From Spirosoma montaniterrae (GTDB lineage Bacteria; Bacteroidota; Bacteroidia; Cytophagales; Spirosomataceae), in the NCBI RefSeq assembly GCF_001988955.1, contig NZ_CP014263.1, positions 2,728,001-2,792,000 on the forward strand: DNA of 64,000 nucleotides, written 5' to 3'. The position numbers and the translations under genes were made by a program. Positions 42,601 to 50,696 of the stretch are shown piece after piece. How positions within the stretch are numbered: the first letter of the stretch is position 1; each line of letters begins with the position of its first letter. The notes under the pieces were generated by a model that saw nothing but the letters and a program-made list of their open reading frames with translations, was not told the origin of the DNA and did not search any database.

Positions 42601-43143
42601 GTCAAGGCCATAGTCACGGGCCATCTCCCGAAACGTCGGCACATCCCCCACTCCCTTGCCCTTACCTCTTATACCCTCGTTGATAAACAGCAGGTTGTGC
42701 CGCATGGCGCGGGCCGTATCGCGTCCGGCCACGCTCACGTAAATGTCGGGCCAGCCATCCTGGTTCACGTCGGCCACGCTCACGCCCGTACACCAGGCTG
42801 CGGTGGTTACGCCCGCTTTTTTGGTCACGTCCTCGAACTTGAAGGCGTCTTTACCCGGCTCCGTCCTGTTCAGATACAGGCGCGACGTAACGTTGTTTCC
42901 CGCAAAAAACAGGTCGAGCCGACCGTCGCGGTTGAAATCGCCGACGCCCACGCCCGCACCGTTGTACATCGGGTCGTAGGTATTGGCGTTGAGCGTATCG
43001 TTCTCAAACGGCTGCATTTTGTTGTTGAACGTCACGCCCGACTCTGCCCCGCCGATTGGCGTGAAGCGGGCATCCGATGGCTGGTTGGATTGGCAGGCAG
43101 CTAAACCCGTTAGTAACACCAATAGTATGGCGCGGTAAATCAT
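39616..43143 (-). CDS. FG-GAP/VCBS repeat lipoprotein with ASPIC/UnbV domain
   Basis: 1175 residues. Lipoprotein signal MIYRAILLVLLTGLAAC (start 43143). At least eight FG-GAP/VCBS repeats are recognisable by DxNxDGxxDL-type calcium loops (DFNRDGRLDLFF, DVNQDGWPDIYV, DLDNDGDLDLII, DFDGDGDLDLFR, DFDQDGDVDYIA). They form seven-bladed-propeller-like units. Between them is an ASPIC/UnbV domain (VRVRTPDGQTQAVAVHP, FVHVGLGKHTAATVEIRW). Such CRTAC1-like proteins sit on the outer membrane, often next to carbohydrate loci; their partner is unknown. About 20 residues (NAAGKPPVSNKNRRL to SRVT) come from an in-frame palindrome at 42371-42431, and the linker SVNQSLSQ from family E-like words near 40446-40480. 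Confidence 0.9.
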   Translation of the reverse strand: MIYRAILLVLLTGLAACQSNQPSDARFTPIGGAESGVTFNNKMQPFENDTLNANTYDPMYNGAGVGVGDFNRDGRLDLFFAGNNVTSRLYLNRTEPGKDAFKFEDVTKKAGVTTAAWCTGVSVADVNQDGWPDIYVSVAGRDTARAMRHNLLFINEGIRGKGKGVGDVPTFREMARDYGLDDSGMNTQAAFFDYDRDGDLDCYVLNNAVERTGRNTIRPKRLNGEGPSTDRLYRNETSNAAGKPPVSNKNRRLSSRVTRFTDVSREAGILAEGYGLGLTVADINQDGWPDVYCANDFLSNDVVYVNDRNGHFTDRSRDYFKHTSYNSMGVDIQDVNNDTRPDVMVVDMLPETNERQKMMLIKTNWEFFHLARQQGYQDEYVRNTLQLNMGQERFSEIGQLAGVFRTDWSWAPLLADFDNDGYKDLFVTNGYRRDITNLDYVAYLNSQAASFGNPAQSSRRQTLAELYKLPEIKLHNYMFRNRSGEPGGELTFADESENWGFGEKTFSNGAAYADLDNDGDLDLIINNMDSEAGLYRNETNRPGQPIANHALRLHLPADAHGLGAEVRVRTPDGQTQAVAVHPVRGYASSVEPFVHVGLGKHTAATVEIRWADGAYQRVGQLPADRMHEIVYKPNASAFSVVPAAVAPLFSTADAASAGLTFRHEEAPLNDLERTPLLPQVYAKNSPAIAIADADGNGLDDVFVGADAGQVRSLFLQTKPGQFAQRVQGANDLEDMGSLFFDADGDGDQDLYVVSGGSRLPDSSGIYQDRLYLNDGTGKLTRAEGVLPPTTSSGSCVVAADFDGDGDLDLFRAGRVKVGQYPLAPRSYLLRNDGKRFTDVTDQLAPGLRYVGMTCAALWTDFDNDNDPDLMLAGEFMPITVFTNERGRLVQSVNQSLSQYKGLWNSLTGADFDQDGDVDYIAGNLGLNTRYRVSSDEPLRVYAKDFDGNGQLDPILTQYLQGKEHIVPIRDLLNDQMPTLSRKRFTSYQQYARQSFDDAFSDNTEGATMLSATELRSCYIENKGNGEFAIRPLPTLAQLSPVFGMQTGDFNADGLPDALLVGNSYAPETYTGWYDAGRGCLLLGDGRGNFRPVMPADAGLAIDRDAKAFAALSTGQELLYLVANNNGPLQLIRPVNPIRPQPAKPGETHRLVKQPNGKTQRVEFYHGSGYLSQSSR
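42371..42431. repeat. Palindromic repeat inside the FG-GAP gene
   Basis: Perfect 22-bp arms GTAACGCGGCTGGAAAGCCG(CC) and complement around a 17-base loop, read in frame on the minus strand. The sequence family differs from the other repeats (call it family F). Confidence 0.9.
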
Positions 43144-43335
43144 ACAAAGACGAATCATTCTACCCGTAAAGCAAAAAAATGGCATAATTATCTGTTGCCT
43201 ATCGCGCCTTAACTACGATCAAGTGGCCGTTAATAGAAAAATCTAAAGAAATAGTAGTAAAAATACGCAGAAAATACCGCAAGTTTGTGGGCAGTTTTTC
43301 GTAGCTTTCGTATCAATCCTCGCGTACTATTAACT

Positions 43336-43935
43336 GTGAACGGTTCATTTAACTACCACAAGGCTACCGACGCCCAAATCTGGGACGACTTTTTACGCGG
43401 TAATCAGCTTGCCTATTCGTTCATGTATGAAAAGTACGCTCGCGTGCTGTACAATTATGGTTTTAAGATTGCCCAGAACCGCCAACTTACCGAAGATTGC
43501 CTGCAAGACCTGTTTTTGACTATCCTGGAAAGCCGCGAACGGCTTAGCCATACCGACTCGATTAAGTTCTACCTGATGCGGTCGCTCCGGCGCGAAATTG
43601 TCCGCAAGCTGAACGCCCAACAACGTTTTTCCGACAATCCCGACCATGAAATCGACTTCAAAGTCGAGTTTTTTTACGAACCCACCTGGCTCGATTCGCA
43701 AATCAGCAAAGAACGCTCGGAAGCCGTACTCCGCGAGCTAAACCACCTGCCCGCCCGCCAGAAAGAAGCCCTTTTTTTAAAATTCTTCGACAACCTCAGC
43801 TACGAAGAAATTGCGGGCATTATGGGCATCGAAACCACCTCAGCCTACAAAGTCATTTACAAAGCAATTGCCTCTCTTCAGAAACGTATGCCCGTCGATT
43901 TGCTGGCAGTACTATTAACGGTGGCAGCAGCGTAG
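43336..43935 (+). CDS. ECF RNA polymerase sigma factor of a polysaccharide locus
   Basis: About 199 residues. Region 2 (AYSFMYEKYARVLYNYGFKIAQNRQLTEDCLQDLFLTILE) and region 4 (LPARQKEALFLKFFDNLSYEEIAGIMGIETTSAYKVIYKAIASLQKR) are clear. No ATG precedes region 2 in frame, so GTG at 43336 (VNGSFNYHK) is the most likely start; a GTG at 43285 is the alternative. A TTTG followed by TAGCTTTC (43302-43309) could be its promoter. With the FecR-type gene downstream and the STN-bearing SusC, it forms a cell-surface signalling switch that turns on the SusC/SusD locus when its glycan is bound. Confidence 0.88.
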   Translation: MNGSFNYHKATDAQIWDDFLRGNQLAYSFMYEKYARVLYNYGFKIAQNRQLTEDCLQDLFLTILESRERLSHTDSIKFYLMRSLRREIVRKLNAQQRFSDNPDHEIDFKVEFFYEPTWLDSQISKERSEAVLRELNHLPARQKEALFLKFFDNLSYEEIAGIMGIETTSAYKVIYKAIASLQKRMPVDLLAVLLTVAAA

Positions 43936-44133
43936 AGACGCAAGATGTTGCGTCTCCTTCCCGGATGGCTCTTCACCGAATGGCGGGTGCGTCTCCTTCC
44001 CGGATGGCTCTTCACCGGATGGCAAAGGCTACCGCAGCGTAGAGACGCAACCCTTTGCGTCTCATTTGCCGGATGGCTCTTCACCGGATGGCAAAGGCTG
44101 CCGCATCAGGAGACGCAAGATCTTGCGTCTCTA
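43931..44133. repeat. Family B palindromic array between the sigma and FecR genes
   Basis: Three GAGACGCAA...TTGCGTCTC hairpins and one half copy, separated by a repeated spacer CCGGATGGCTCTTCACCG(G/A)ATGGC. It is not CRISPR: units vary in length and no unique spacers exist. It fills most of the 276-bp gap. Confidence 0.88.
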
Positions 44134-44211
44134 CTAAAAATTTTCCTCTTTTTCCGGGGGATAATTCAGTACGCCGTTTCCTCTTGGTGATAAATAACCC
44201 GTATCGCCTGC

Positions 44212-45255
44212 ATGAAACAGCCCTACGAACAGTTTAGTGTCCACGATTTTGTACTCGACGATGCCTTCCGCCGATGGGTGTTCGAGCCAAACGAACAGAG
44301 CATGACGTTCTGGCACACGTTTATGCTTCAACATCCCGATAAACAGGCCGATCTGGATGAAGCTTCCTCGCTCCTGCTGCACCTTCGGGCCAATTATGAC
44401 GACCTCACCGACGCCAGTCAGCAACGGATTCAACAGGTGCTCGATCAGGCTGCGGCTGTTCAGCTTGCGCCCGAACCGATCAGTACAACCGTTCGGCCAC
44501 TTTGGCAACGGCGCGGTTTTGTGTGGCGTATGGCCGCGTCGCTGACGGGCGTTCTGTTGGTGGCTGCATCGGTCTGGTATTGGATGCAGCCGAATGAGCA
44601 GTACATAAAAACTGCGTTTGGCGAAAACCGCAGTGTACAGCTACCCGATGGCTCAACGGTATTGCTCAATGGCAACTCTACTCTAACGTTTACCGACGAC
44701 TGGAATGCCGACGAAACCCGCGAAGTGTGGCTGGAGGGCGAAGGGTTTTTTAAGGTTGCCAAAAAGCAGGCAGCGGGTGGGCGGCTGAAGTTTGTGACGC
44801 ATACGCCCGGCTTAGACATTACGGTGCTCGGTACGCAGTTCAACGTAAACACCCGGCGTGGCAACACTGCCGTTACGCTGGTAGAAGGCCGTGTTCGGTT
44901 GAGCAAACCGGGCGTGACGCAAAGCCGGATTATCGAGATGAAACCCGGTCAGGTTGCCACTACCCAGCCGAGTATCGCCAACGTTGAAGTACGAGACGAA
45001 AAACCGCAACTCCACACCGCCTGGACGCAACGGCAGTTTATTTTTGAAAATACCGCCCTGCGCGACATCGCCCAGCAACTAAGCGATACGTACGGCCTCG
45101 AACTGGTATTTGAAGACAGCGAATTAGCCGACCGACGATTTACGGGCAACCTCTCCAACGAGAGTCCCGAAACGTTGCTCACTACCCTATCCATCACCTT
45201 CGACCTGAGCATCCGGCGCAATGGCAACCGGATATTGCTGCAACGCTCACCGTAG
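44212..45255 (+). CDS. FecR-family anti-sigma factor
   Basis: 347 residues: a cytoplasmic N-terminal domain (about 1-95), one transmembrane helix (WRMAASLTGVLLVAASVWYW, about 103-122) and a periplasmic FecR domain (TAFGENRSVQLPDGSTVLLNGNSTLTF, EVWLEGEGFFKV, ITVLGTQFNVNTRRGNTAVTLVEGRVRL). The C-terminal part (FENTALRDIAQQLSDTYGLELVFED, SITFDLSIRRNGNRILL) is the STN-like domain that receives the signal from the SusC plug. It holds the upstream ECF sigma factor inactive until the TonB-dependent receptor binds ligand. Confidence 0.93.
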   Translation: MKQPYEQFSVHDFVLDDAFRRWVFEPNEQSMTFWHTFMLQHPDKQADLDEASSLLLHLRANYDDLTDASQQRIQQVLDQAAAVQLAPEPISTTVRPLWQRRGFVWRMAASLTGVLLVAASVWYWMQPNEQYIKTAFGENRSVQLPDGSTVLLNGNSTLTFTDDWNADETREVWLEGEGFFKVAKKQAAGGRLKFVTHTPGLDITVLGTQFNVNTRRGNTAVTLVEGRVRLSKPGVTQSRIIEMKPGQVATTQPSIANVEVRDEKPQLHTAWTQRQFIFENTALRDIAQQLSDTYGLELVFEDSELADRRFTGNLSNESPETLLTTLSITFDLSIRRNGNRILLQRSP

Positions 45256-45256
45256 A

Positions 45257-45352
45257 TACCCCCCCCTGTCCCCTCCCCGTTAGGGAGGGGTAAGCCTGAA
45301 AAGCTTCGCGCTCCTCACCCCTCCCTAACGGGGAGGGGACGGGGGTGGGGTA
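45257..45352. repeat. Family C palindromic repeat between the FecR and SusC genes
   Basis: Two CCCTCCCCGTTAGGGAGGGG-like hairpins in mirror arrangement: TACCCCCCCCTGTCCCCTCC on the left, with its near-complement GGGAGGGGACGGGGGTGGGG on the right. Confidence 0.9.
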
Positions 45353-45411
45353 AAAGGCAACTGTTCCAGTAAATCGACCAACCAACTAATAGTTTAATAC
45401 CCTACAGTCAA

Positions 45412-48400
45412 ATGAAAAACACATACATTACTCTCTCGATGCTGGTGGCAGGCATAGGGGTATATGCAGTACCGCAAACAACAGCGGCTCAACTGCTATC
45501 CCGCGCCCAGCCCGCCTACGCCAGCACGGCATTTCGGCAGCAGGCGGCTACCGAGCAGCCCGCCACGCCCGCCAGCAGCCGAAGTCAGTCGGGGCGTTCG
45601 CTGAAGCGGGTGCTGACCGAACTCGAACGGCGATTCAACGTTAATTTCGCGTATGACGAACAGGCATTGGCCGGTCGGCGGACCGAGCTTGAATTCAATG
45701 GATTATCACTCGATCAGGCTCTGACCCAACTGAGTGAATCGCAGGGGTTGCGTTACCGGAAAGTGACCGACAACTTAGTGGCGATTCAGGCGTTGCCAGC
45801 AAAAAACGCACTGGCCGGAGCCACGCCACCGGCCCAACTACTCAACGAAACGAACATAATCGAAAGCAGTAACAACCAACAGGTTCGCCGGATCAGCGGC
45901 CAGATTACCGACGAAAAAGGGCAGGGCCTGCCCGGTGCCAACATCATTGAAAAAGGCACCACCACCGGCACCACGTCCGATGGCAGCGGTAATTTCGTAC
46001 TGAACGTGTCGGATGGAGCCACTACGCTCATTATTTCGAGCGTGGGCTATCTGCGACAGGAAATAGCTATCGGCAATCGCACAACCATTAACGTGCAGAT
46101 GGCCGTTGACGACCGCACCCTCGATGAAGTGGTTGTGGTTTCATATGGCACGGTAAAACGCTCGAACCTGACCGAAGCCGTGAGTATTGTGAATACCGTA
46201 GAAGCCAAAAAAGTACAGGCGGCATCGGTAGTTGATCAGATTCAGGGGCGGGCTGCCGGGGTTACGGTGGCCTCAACAGGCGGTGCGCCAGGAGCAACAG
46301 CCAGCATTAAAATTCGCGGCTCAAGCACGTTCGGCTCCAAACAAGACCCGATTTATATCATCGACGGGGTCATCATCGAAAGTGCCGGGTCTGATTTTAA
46401 CCCGAATGACATTGAAACCATTACCATTCTGAAAGATGCGGCTGCCACGGCTCTATATGGCTCACGCGGCATGAACGGAGCCATTGTAATTACTACCAAG
46501 CGCGGCAAGGCAGGCAGACCAAGCATCGAATACAGCGGCTACTACGGCGTTCAGAACATTGCCAAACGCCTGCCACTGGCCGGGCGGGAGCAGTACATTC
46601 GCACCTGGACGGCAGCCTACCAGAACGCCAAACTGCCGGTGCCTGATTTCGGCGCGGGCGGTTTCAATACTGACTGGCAGGAGGAGCTAATTAAACCCGG
46701 AGCCATTACCGATCATAACGTCAGCATTTCGGGCGGGTCGGATAACAACGGCAACAGTTCGAACTACCGCATCTCGGCGGGCTACTTCGATCAGGACGGC
46801 ACCATCGTTGGGCCACGTTTTCGCCGGTATTCAGGCCGGGTCAATGCGGGCGTGAAGCGTGGTAAGCTCAACATCGGCGAGTCGTTGTATCTGGCTTATG
46901 TTGACAGTCGTAATGTGACTGGCCAACCGTTCGATCAGGTTGTGCGAATGCCGCCCACCATTCCGGTATACGATCCCAACAACCTAAGCGGTTTTGGCTA
47001 CGGCAGTGCCAACAATCCAACTTTTGGCACTAATCCAATTGGGCAGCAGTTGAAAGATGATAACACCAGCAACGGCTACAAAATGCTGGGCAATATTTAT
47101 GGTGATTACGAACTGTTACCAGGCCTGAACTACCGGCTAAGCCTAAGCTTAGACTTCAGTAATTATCAGAATAAGTTTTTCGCCCGGCCCGGCGCATTGA
47201 GCTACAACAGCCCTGCTCCGCCGTTTGGTATTCTCGAGAATACTACCGGACGGTTCTTCAACACGCTTATCGAGAATACGCTGACATACAACAAAACCGT
47301 TGGTAAGCATCAGTTCAACGCCCTTTTAGGCTATACACGCCAACGGTTCGACCAGAACGAAGTATTTGCCCGGACCGAAGGTATTGTGGGCGAATTTCAG
47401 CAACAGGGTGCTGGTACGCTGAACCCACAAACGCGGGGTTTTGCCCGTATTTCTGGTCTGGTTTCGTATTTGGGTCGACTCAATTATACCTTCGCCGACA
47501 AGTACATCATCCAGGGTAACATTCGTCGGGATGCGTCGTCGAACTTCCCAAAAAGTAATCAGGTGGCGTATTTCCCATCGGTATCGGCAGCCTGGAACAT
47601 TAACCGCGAAGCCTTTATGTCGGGCATTTCGAGCATCAGCAACTTGCAACTGCGGGCCAGCTATGGCTCAGTGGGCAATCAGGCTATTGACCCGTACTCG
47701 CTCGACCCCACCATCCAGCCCAACCTGAACTATGTCCTGGGCGGGGGCAACTCGATAGTGGCCGGGGCTACCAACCGCCAGTTGCAAAACTCAAATCTGC
47801 GCTGGGAAAGCAAAATCACCACAAACGTGGGCATCGATGCGGCTTTCTTCAGCAACCGCCTGCAAGTAACGGCTGAATATTTCAACTCGCTGTCGAAAGA
47901 CCTGCTGCTACGCGTACCTATTCCCATCTCGGCGGGCAATCAGGGCGATAATCCTTTCGACAATTTAGGGCAGATTCGGAATCGGGGCGTTGAGCTAAGT
48001 TTGACCTATCAAGACAAGAAAGGCGACATCCGCTACAGCGTAAACGGGCAGTTGACCAGCATTCGAAACAAGGTGCTGCAATTGGTACCCACAAACGGCA
48101 ACCAGCCTATCTTCGGCTACGGGCAAATTACCCGCACAACAGTGGGCGGTGGATTGGGGGAGTTCTTTGTGCTACGACAGGATGGTATTTTCCAGAATCA
48201 GGCTGAAATTGACGCGGGCCCGCGCCAGCCCAATGTAACGCCCGGCGACGTGCGCTACCGCGATATCAACGGCGATGGGCGAATTAACAACGATGACCGG
48301 CAAGTAGCTGGAACGCCATTCCCGACGCTCGAATACGGTTCCAATATATCGGTTGGCTACAAGAATTTCGAGCTGACGATGTTCCTGCAAGGTGTGTCGG

Positions 48401-48828
48401 GTAATGTGCTATTTAACCGCAGCCGCAACTGGACCGACCGTTTCGATGACGTGCAAAACGTGCGCTCGGACGTGACCTTCTGGACCGGCCCCGGCACCTC
48501 GACTATCACGCCAAAACCAATTAAAAATGACCCAACGCTAAACCCGGCTTTCAATACCGACCGCTGGGTAGAAAGTGGTGCCTATGCCCGTCTGCGCACC
48601 CTGCAAGTAGCATATACGTTCTCGTCCGATGCACTGACGCGCATGAAAATGAGTAACGCTCGGGTTTATGTACAAGCGCAGAATTTGTTTACGATTACCA
48701 AATATTCAGGTTATAATCCTGACGTTGTAGGTGATAATGGCAATAGCAATTTTATTGCACGGGGTATTGACCAGGGTAACTACCCTGTTGCGCGGGTAAT
48801 CAGTGTTGGCCTTCAACTTGGTTTTTAA
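45412..48828 (+). CDS. SusC-family TonB-dependent receptor with STN signalling domain
   Basis: 1138 residues, outer membrane. Signal peptide ending TTAAQ, then an STN (secretin/TonB N-terminal) domain at about 55-120 (LKRVLTELERRFNVNFAYDEQ, LSESQGLRYRKVTDNLVAIQ). A CarboxypepD_reg-like domain follows (ISGQITDEKGQGLPGANIIEKGTTTGT). The plug comes next (LDEVVVVSYGTVKRSNLTEAV, TILKDAAATALYGSRGMNGAIVITTKRG), then a 22-strand-type barrel ending FTITKYSGYNPD and RVISVGLQLGF. It imports oligosaccharides with the following SusD protein. The STN domain ties it to the FecR/sigma pair upstream, so the locus senses its own substrate. Confidence 0.95.
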   Translation: MKNTYITLSMLVAGIGVYAVPQTTAAQLLSRAQPAYASTAFRQQAATEQPATPASSRSQSGRSLKRVLTELERRFNVNFAYDEQALAGRRTELEFNGLSLDQALTQLSESQGLRYRKVTDNLVAIQALPAKNALAGATPPAQLLNETNIIESSNNQQVRRISGQITDEKGQGLPGANIIEKGTTTGTTSDGSGNFVLNVSDGATTLIISSVGYLRQEIAIGNRTTINVQMAVDDRTLDEVVVVSYGTVKRSNLTEAVSIVNTVEAKKVQAASVVDQIQGRAAGVTVASTGGAPGATASIKIRGSSTFGSKQDPIYIIDGVIIESAGSDFNPNDIETITILKDAAATALYGSRGMNGAIVITTKRGKAGRPSIEYSGYYGVQNIAKRLPLAGREQYIRTWTAAYQNAKLPVPDFGAGGFNTDWQEELIKPGAITDHNVSISGGSDNNGNSSNYRISAGYFDQDGTIVGPRFRRYSGRVNAGVKRGKLNIGESLYLAYVDSRNVTGQPFDQVVRMPPTIPVYDPNNLSGFGYGSANNPTFGTNPIGQQLKDDNTSNGYKMLGNIYGDYELLPGLNYRLSLSLDFSNYQNKFFARPGALSYNSPAPPFGILENTTGRFFNTLIENTLTYNKTVGKHQFNALLGYTRQRFDQNEVFARTEGIVGEFQQQGAGTLNPQTRGFARISGLVSYLGRLNYTFADKYIIQGNIRRDASSNFPKSNQVAYFPSVSAAWNINREAFMSGISSISNLQLRASYGSVGNQAIDPYSLDPTIQPNLNYVLGGGNSIVAGATNRQLQNSNLRWESKITTNVGIDAAFFSNRLQVTAEYFNSLSKDLLLRVPIPISAGNQGDNPFDNLGQIRNRGVELSLTYQDKKGDIRYSVNGQLTSIRNKVLQLVPTNGNQPIFGYGQITRTTVGGGLGEFFVLRQDGIFQNQAEIDAGPRQPNVTPGDVRYRDINGDGRINNDDRQVAGTPFPTLEYGSNISVGYKNFELTMFLQGVSGNVLFNRSRNWTDRFDDVQNVRSDVTFWTGPGTSTITPKPIKNDPTLNPAFNTDRWVESGAYARLRTLQVAYTFSSDALTRMKMSNARVYVQAQNLFTITKYSGYNPDVVGDNGNSNFIARGIDQGNYPVARVISVGLQLGF

Positions 48829-48837
48829 GAAAAATAC

Positions 48838-48902
48838 CCCCAACCCCCTGAAGGGGGCTTCCCATCCGGGTCCGCAAGCCCTCTTCAGGAGGTTGGAGGT
48901 CT
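48838..48902. repeat. Imperfect palindrome between the SusC and SusD genes
   Basis: CCCAACCCCCTGAAGGGGGC on the left and CCCTCTTCAGGAGGTTGGAG on the right form an imperfect hairpin. It lies 9 bp after the SusC stop and 17 bp before the SusD start. Confidence 0.75.
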
Positions 48903-48919
48903 AAAAATTAGACATAATT

Positions 48920-50488
48920 ATGAATACGAAATCTCTGGCACTAACTGCCGTATTGACCGGGGGCCTGCTGTTTAGCTGCAGCGAGAGCAAGCTGCTCGAT
49001 CAGGTAAACCCCAACCAGGCATCGACGGCCACGTTCTGGAAAACGCAGGACGATGCCATCAAAGGCCTGAACGCAGCGTACAGCGGTATGCAGGACCGCC
49101 GTTGGTCGCTCTGGATTCGCTTCCTGACCGACCTTAGCTCCGACGAGGGTTATAGCCAAAGCCCCTGGACCGACCTTGCCAACATTAGTAAGTTCATCGT
49201 TACGGATTATAATATTCCGATGAACCGCGAGTCGTTCGAGGCTGCCTATCAGGGTCTGTACCGCACCCATCAGGTGCTGGAAAACGTGCCGAACATTCAG
49301 ATGAATGCCACACTGCAAAAGCGGATTCTGGCCGAAGCCAAACTGATTCGGGCATATTTCTATTACAACATGGCGAATATCTGGGGCAATGTGCCGCTTG
49401 TGTTGACCTCACAAACGCTGAGCGACCGGCCCAAGCAGGCGTCGCAGGCCGATGTGTTCGCGCAGGTGATTAAAGATTGTCAGGAAGCCGCTGCCGACTT
49501 GCCCGAAAATTACACCGGAGCCGACGTGGGCCGACTGCACAAGTACAGTGCCATTGCGTTGCTGGGCAAAACCTATATGCAGCAGCGCAAGTGGGCCGAA
49601 GCTGCCGCAGCGTTCAAACAGATCATCGACGTTGTGCCGACCCGGTTCGACCTGATTCCCGACTGGCGCGACAACTTTACCACCGCAGCCGAGAACAACA
49701 AAGAGTCGCTGTTCGAGATACAGTACTACGAAGAAAACCGGCTCGGCTTCCCCAACTACGACGTAGCGGGCGGTTCGGAGTCGTCGGAGCGGGCACAGTT
49801 TTTCGGATTGCGTAACACAGATGGCTTCAGCGGGGGCGGCTGGTGCGACGGTCAGCCAACCAAGTGGCTGTATAACCAGTTCTTGCGCGAAAAAGACAAA
49901 GACGGTAAAGTGGACCAACGACTCGATTATACGATTTTCTACGGCGGCAGTTCGCTGAAGCCCTACGGAAAAACGTATGCCGAGTTCAATCAGTCGGCAG
50001 GAGGTAAAGATTTTATTACTGCCACCGACCGGTTCTGGATCAAATACACCAACTACTGGAAAAGCAACGACAGTTATTTCTCTGGTATCAACGACCGCGT
50101 GATTCGTTTGGCCGATATAATGTTGCTGTATGCCGAAGCCCTGAACGAGCAGGGGCAAACAGCGCAGGGAATTCCGTTTGCCAACCGGGTGCGGGCGCGG
50201 GTAAACATGCTGCCGCTGCCACTGACCATTTCGCAGGTGCAGTTTCGCGAGCAGCTTCGCCACGAGCGCGTACTGGAACTGGCGGGCGAAACCCAACGCT
50301 TCTGGGACATGAAACGCTACGGCATTGCCGGGCCGGAAATTGCCGGGCCAAACCCCACACAACCCGCCAACGTTTCGGACTTCGACACCGATTTCCGCAC
50401 GTTCGTGAAAGGCAAGAGCGAACTCTATCCGATTCCGCTCTACGAAACCGACGCCAACCCAAACCTGAAACAGAATACAGGCTGGTAA
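48920..50488 (+). CDS. SusD/RagB-family glycan-binding lipoprotein
   Basis: 522 residues with a lipoprotein signal (LTAVLTGGLLFSC). TPR-rich SusD fold: VNPNQASTATFWKTQDDAIKGLNAAYSGMQ, the AEAKLIRAYFYYNMANIWGNVPLV hallmark, YSAIALLGKTYMQQRKWAEAAAAFKQII, LADIMLLYAEALNEQG and the C-terminal ELAGETQRFWDMKRYGIA. It binds glycan at the cell surface over the SusC pore. Same strand and spacing as expected for a susCD operon. Confidence 0.95.
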   Translation: MNTKSLALTAVLTGGLLFSCSESKLLDQVNPNQASTATFWKTQDDAIKGLNAAYSGMQDRRWSLWIRFLTDLSSDEGYSQSPWTDLANISKFIVTDYNIPMNRESFEAAYQGLYRTHQVLENVPNIQMNATLQKRILAEAKLIRAYFYYNMANIWGNVPLVLTSQTLSDRPKQASQADVFAQVIKDCQEAAADLPENYTGADVGRLHKYSAIALLGKTYMQQRKWAEAAAAFKQIIDVVPTRFDLIPDWRDNFTTAAENNKESLFEIQYYEENRLGFPNYDVAGGSESSERAQFFGLRNTDGFSGGGWCDGQPTKWLYNQFLREKDKDGKVDQRLDYTIFYGGSSLKPYGKTYAEFNQSAGGKDFITATDRFWIKYTNYWKSNDSYFSGINDRVIRLADIMLLYAEALNEQGQTAQGIPFANRVRARVNMLPLPLTISQVQFREQLRHERVLELAGETQRFWDMKRYGIAGPEIAGPNPTQPANVSDFDTDFRTFVKGKSELYPIPLYETDANPNLKQNTGW

Positions 50489-50491
50489 CGG

Positions 50492-50628
50492 CCCATGTAG
50501 AGACGCAAGATCTTGCGTCTCGTTCGCGTCAGCAACGCACACCCGGCAGTGAAGCCTCAACAACCATCCGGGAAGGAGACGCAATAACATCCGGGAAGGA
50601 GACGCAACATCTTGCGTCTCTACATGGG
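50492..50628. repeat. Family B composite palindrome after the SusD gene
   Basis: CCCATGTAGAGACGCAAGAT opens the element and its complement ATCTTGCGTCTCTACATGGG closes it. Inside are further GAGACGCAA words and a CATCCGGGAAGGAGACGCAA direct duplication. Confidence 0.88.
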
Positions 50629-50651
50629 TAATTCATAGGTTAGTAGTATCC

Positions 50652-50684
50652 AAAAGCCGATCCTGACGTGGGGTCGGCTTTTTT
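50652..50684 (+). terminator. Rho-independent terminator after the susCD operon
   Basis: AAAAGCCGA stem with TCGGCTTTTTT and a T run. It lies 12 bp before the GH43 ATG, so it may also attenuate reading into the hydrolase genes. Confidence 0.75.
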
Positions 50685-50696
50685 AAACCTCAACAC

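Noticed and set aside
41947..43104. 385-codon open frame on the plus strand
   Set aside because: Shadow of the FG-GAP repeats; His/Val-rich low-information translation.
43931..44133. Possible CRISPR array
   Set aside because: Repeats are palindromic hairpins of varying spacing, the spacers are themselves repeated, and no cas gene is present.
49409..50590. 393-codon open frame on the minus strand
   Set aside because: Antisense to the SusD gene, which has full family motifs.
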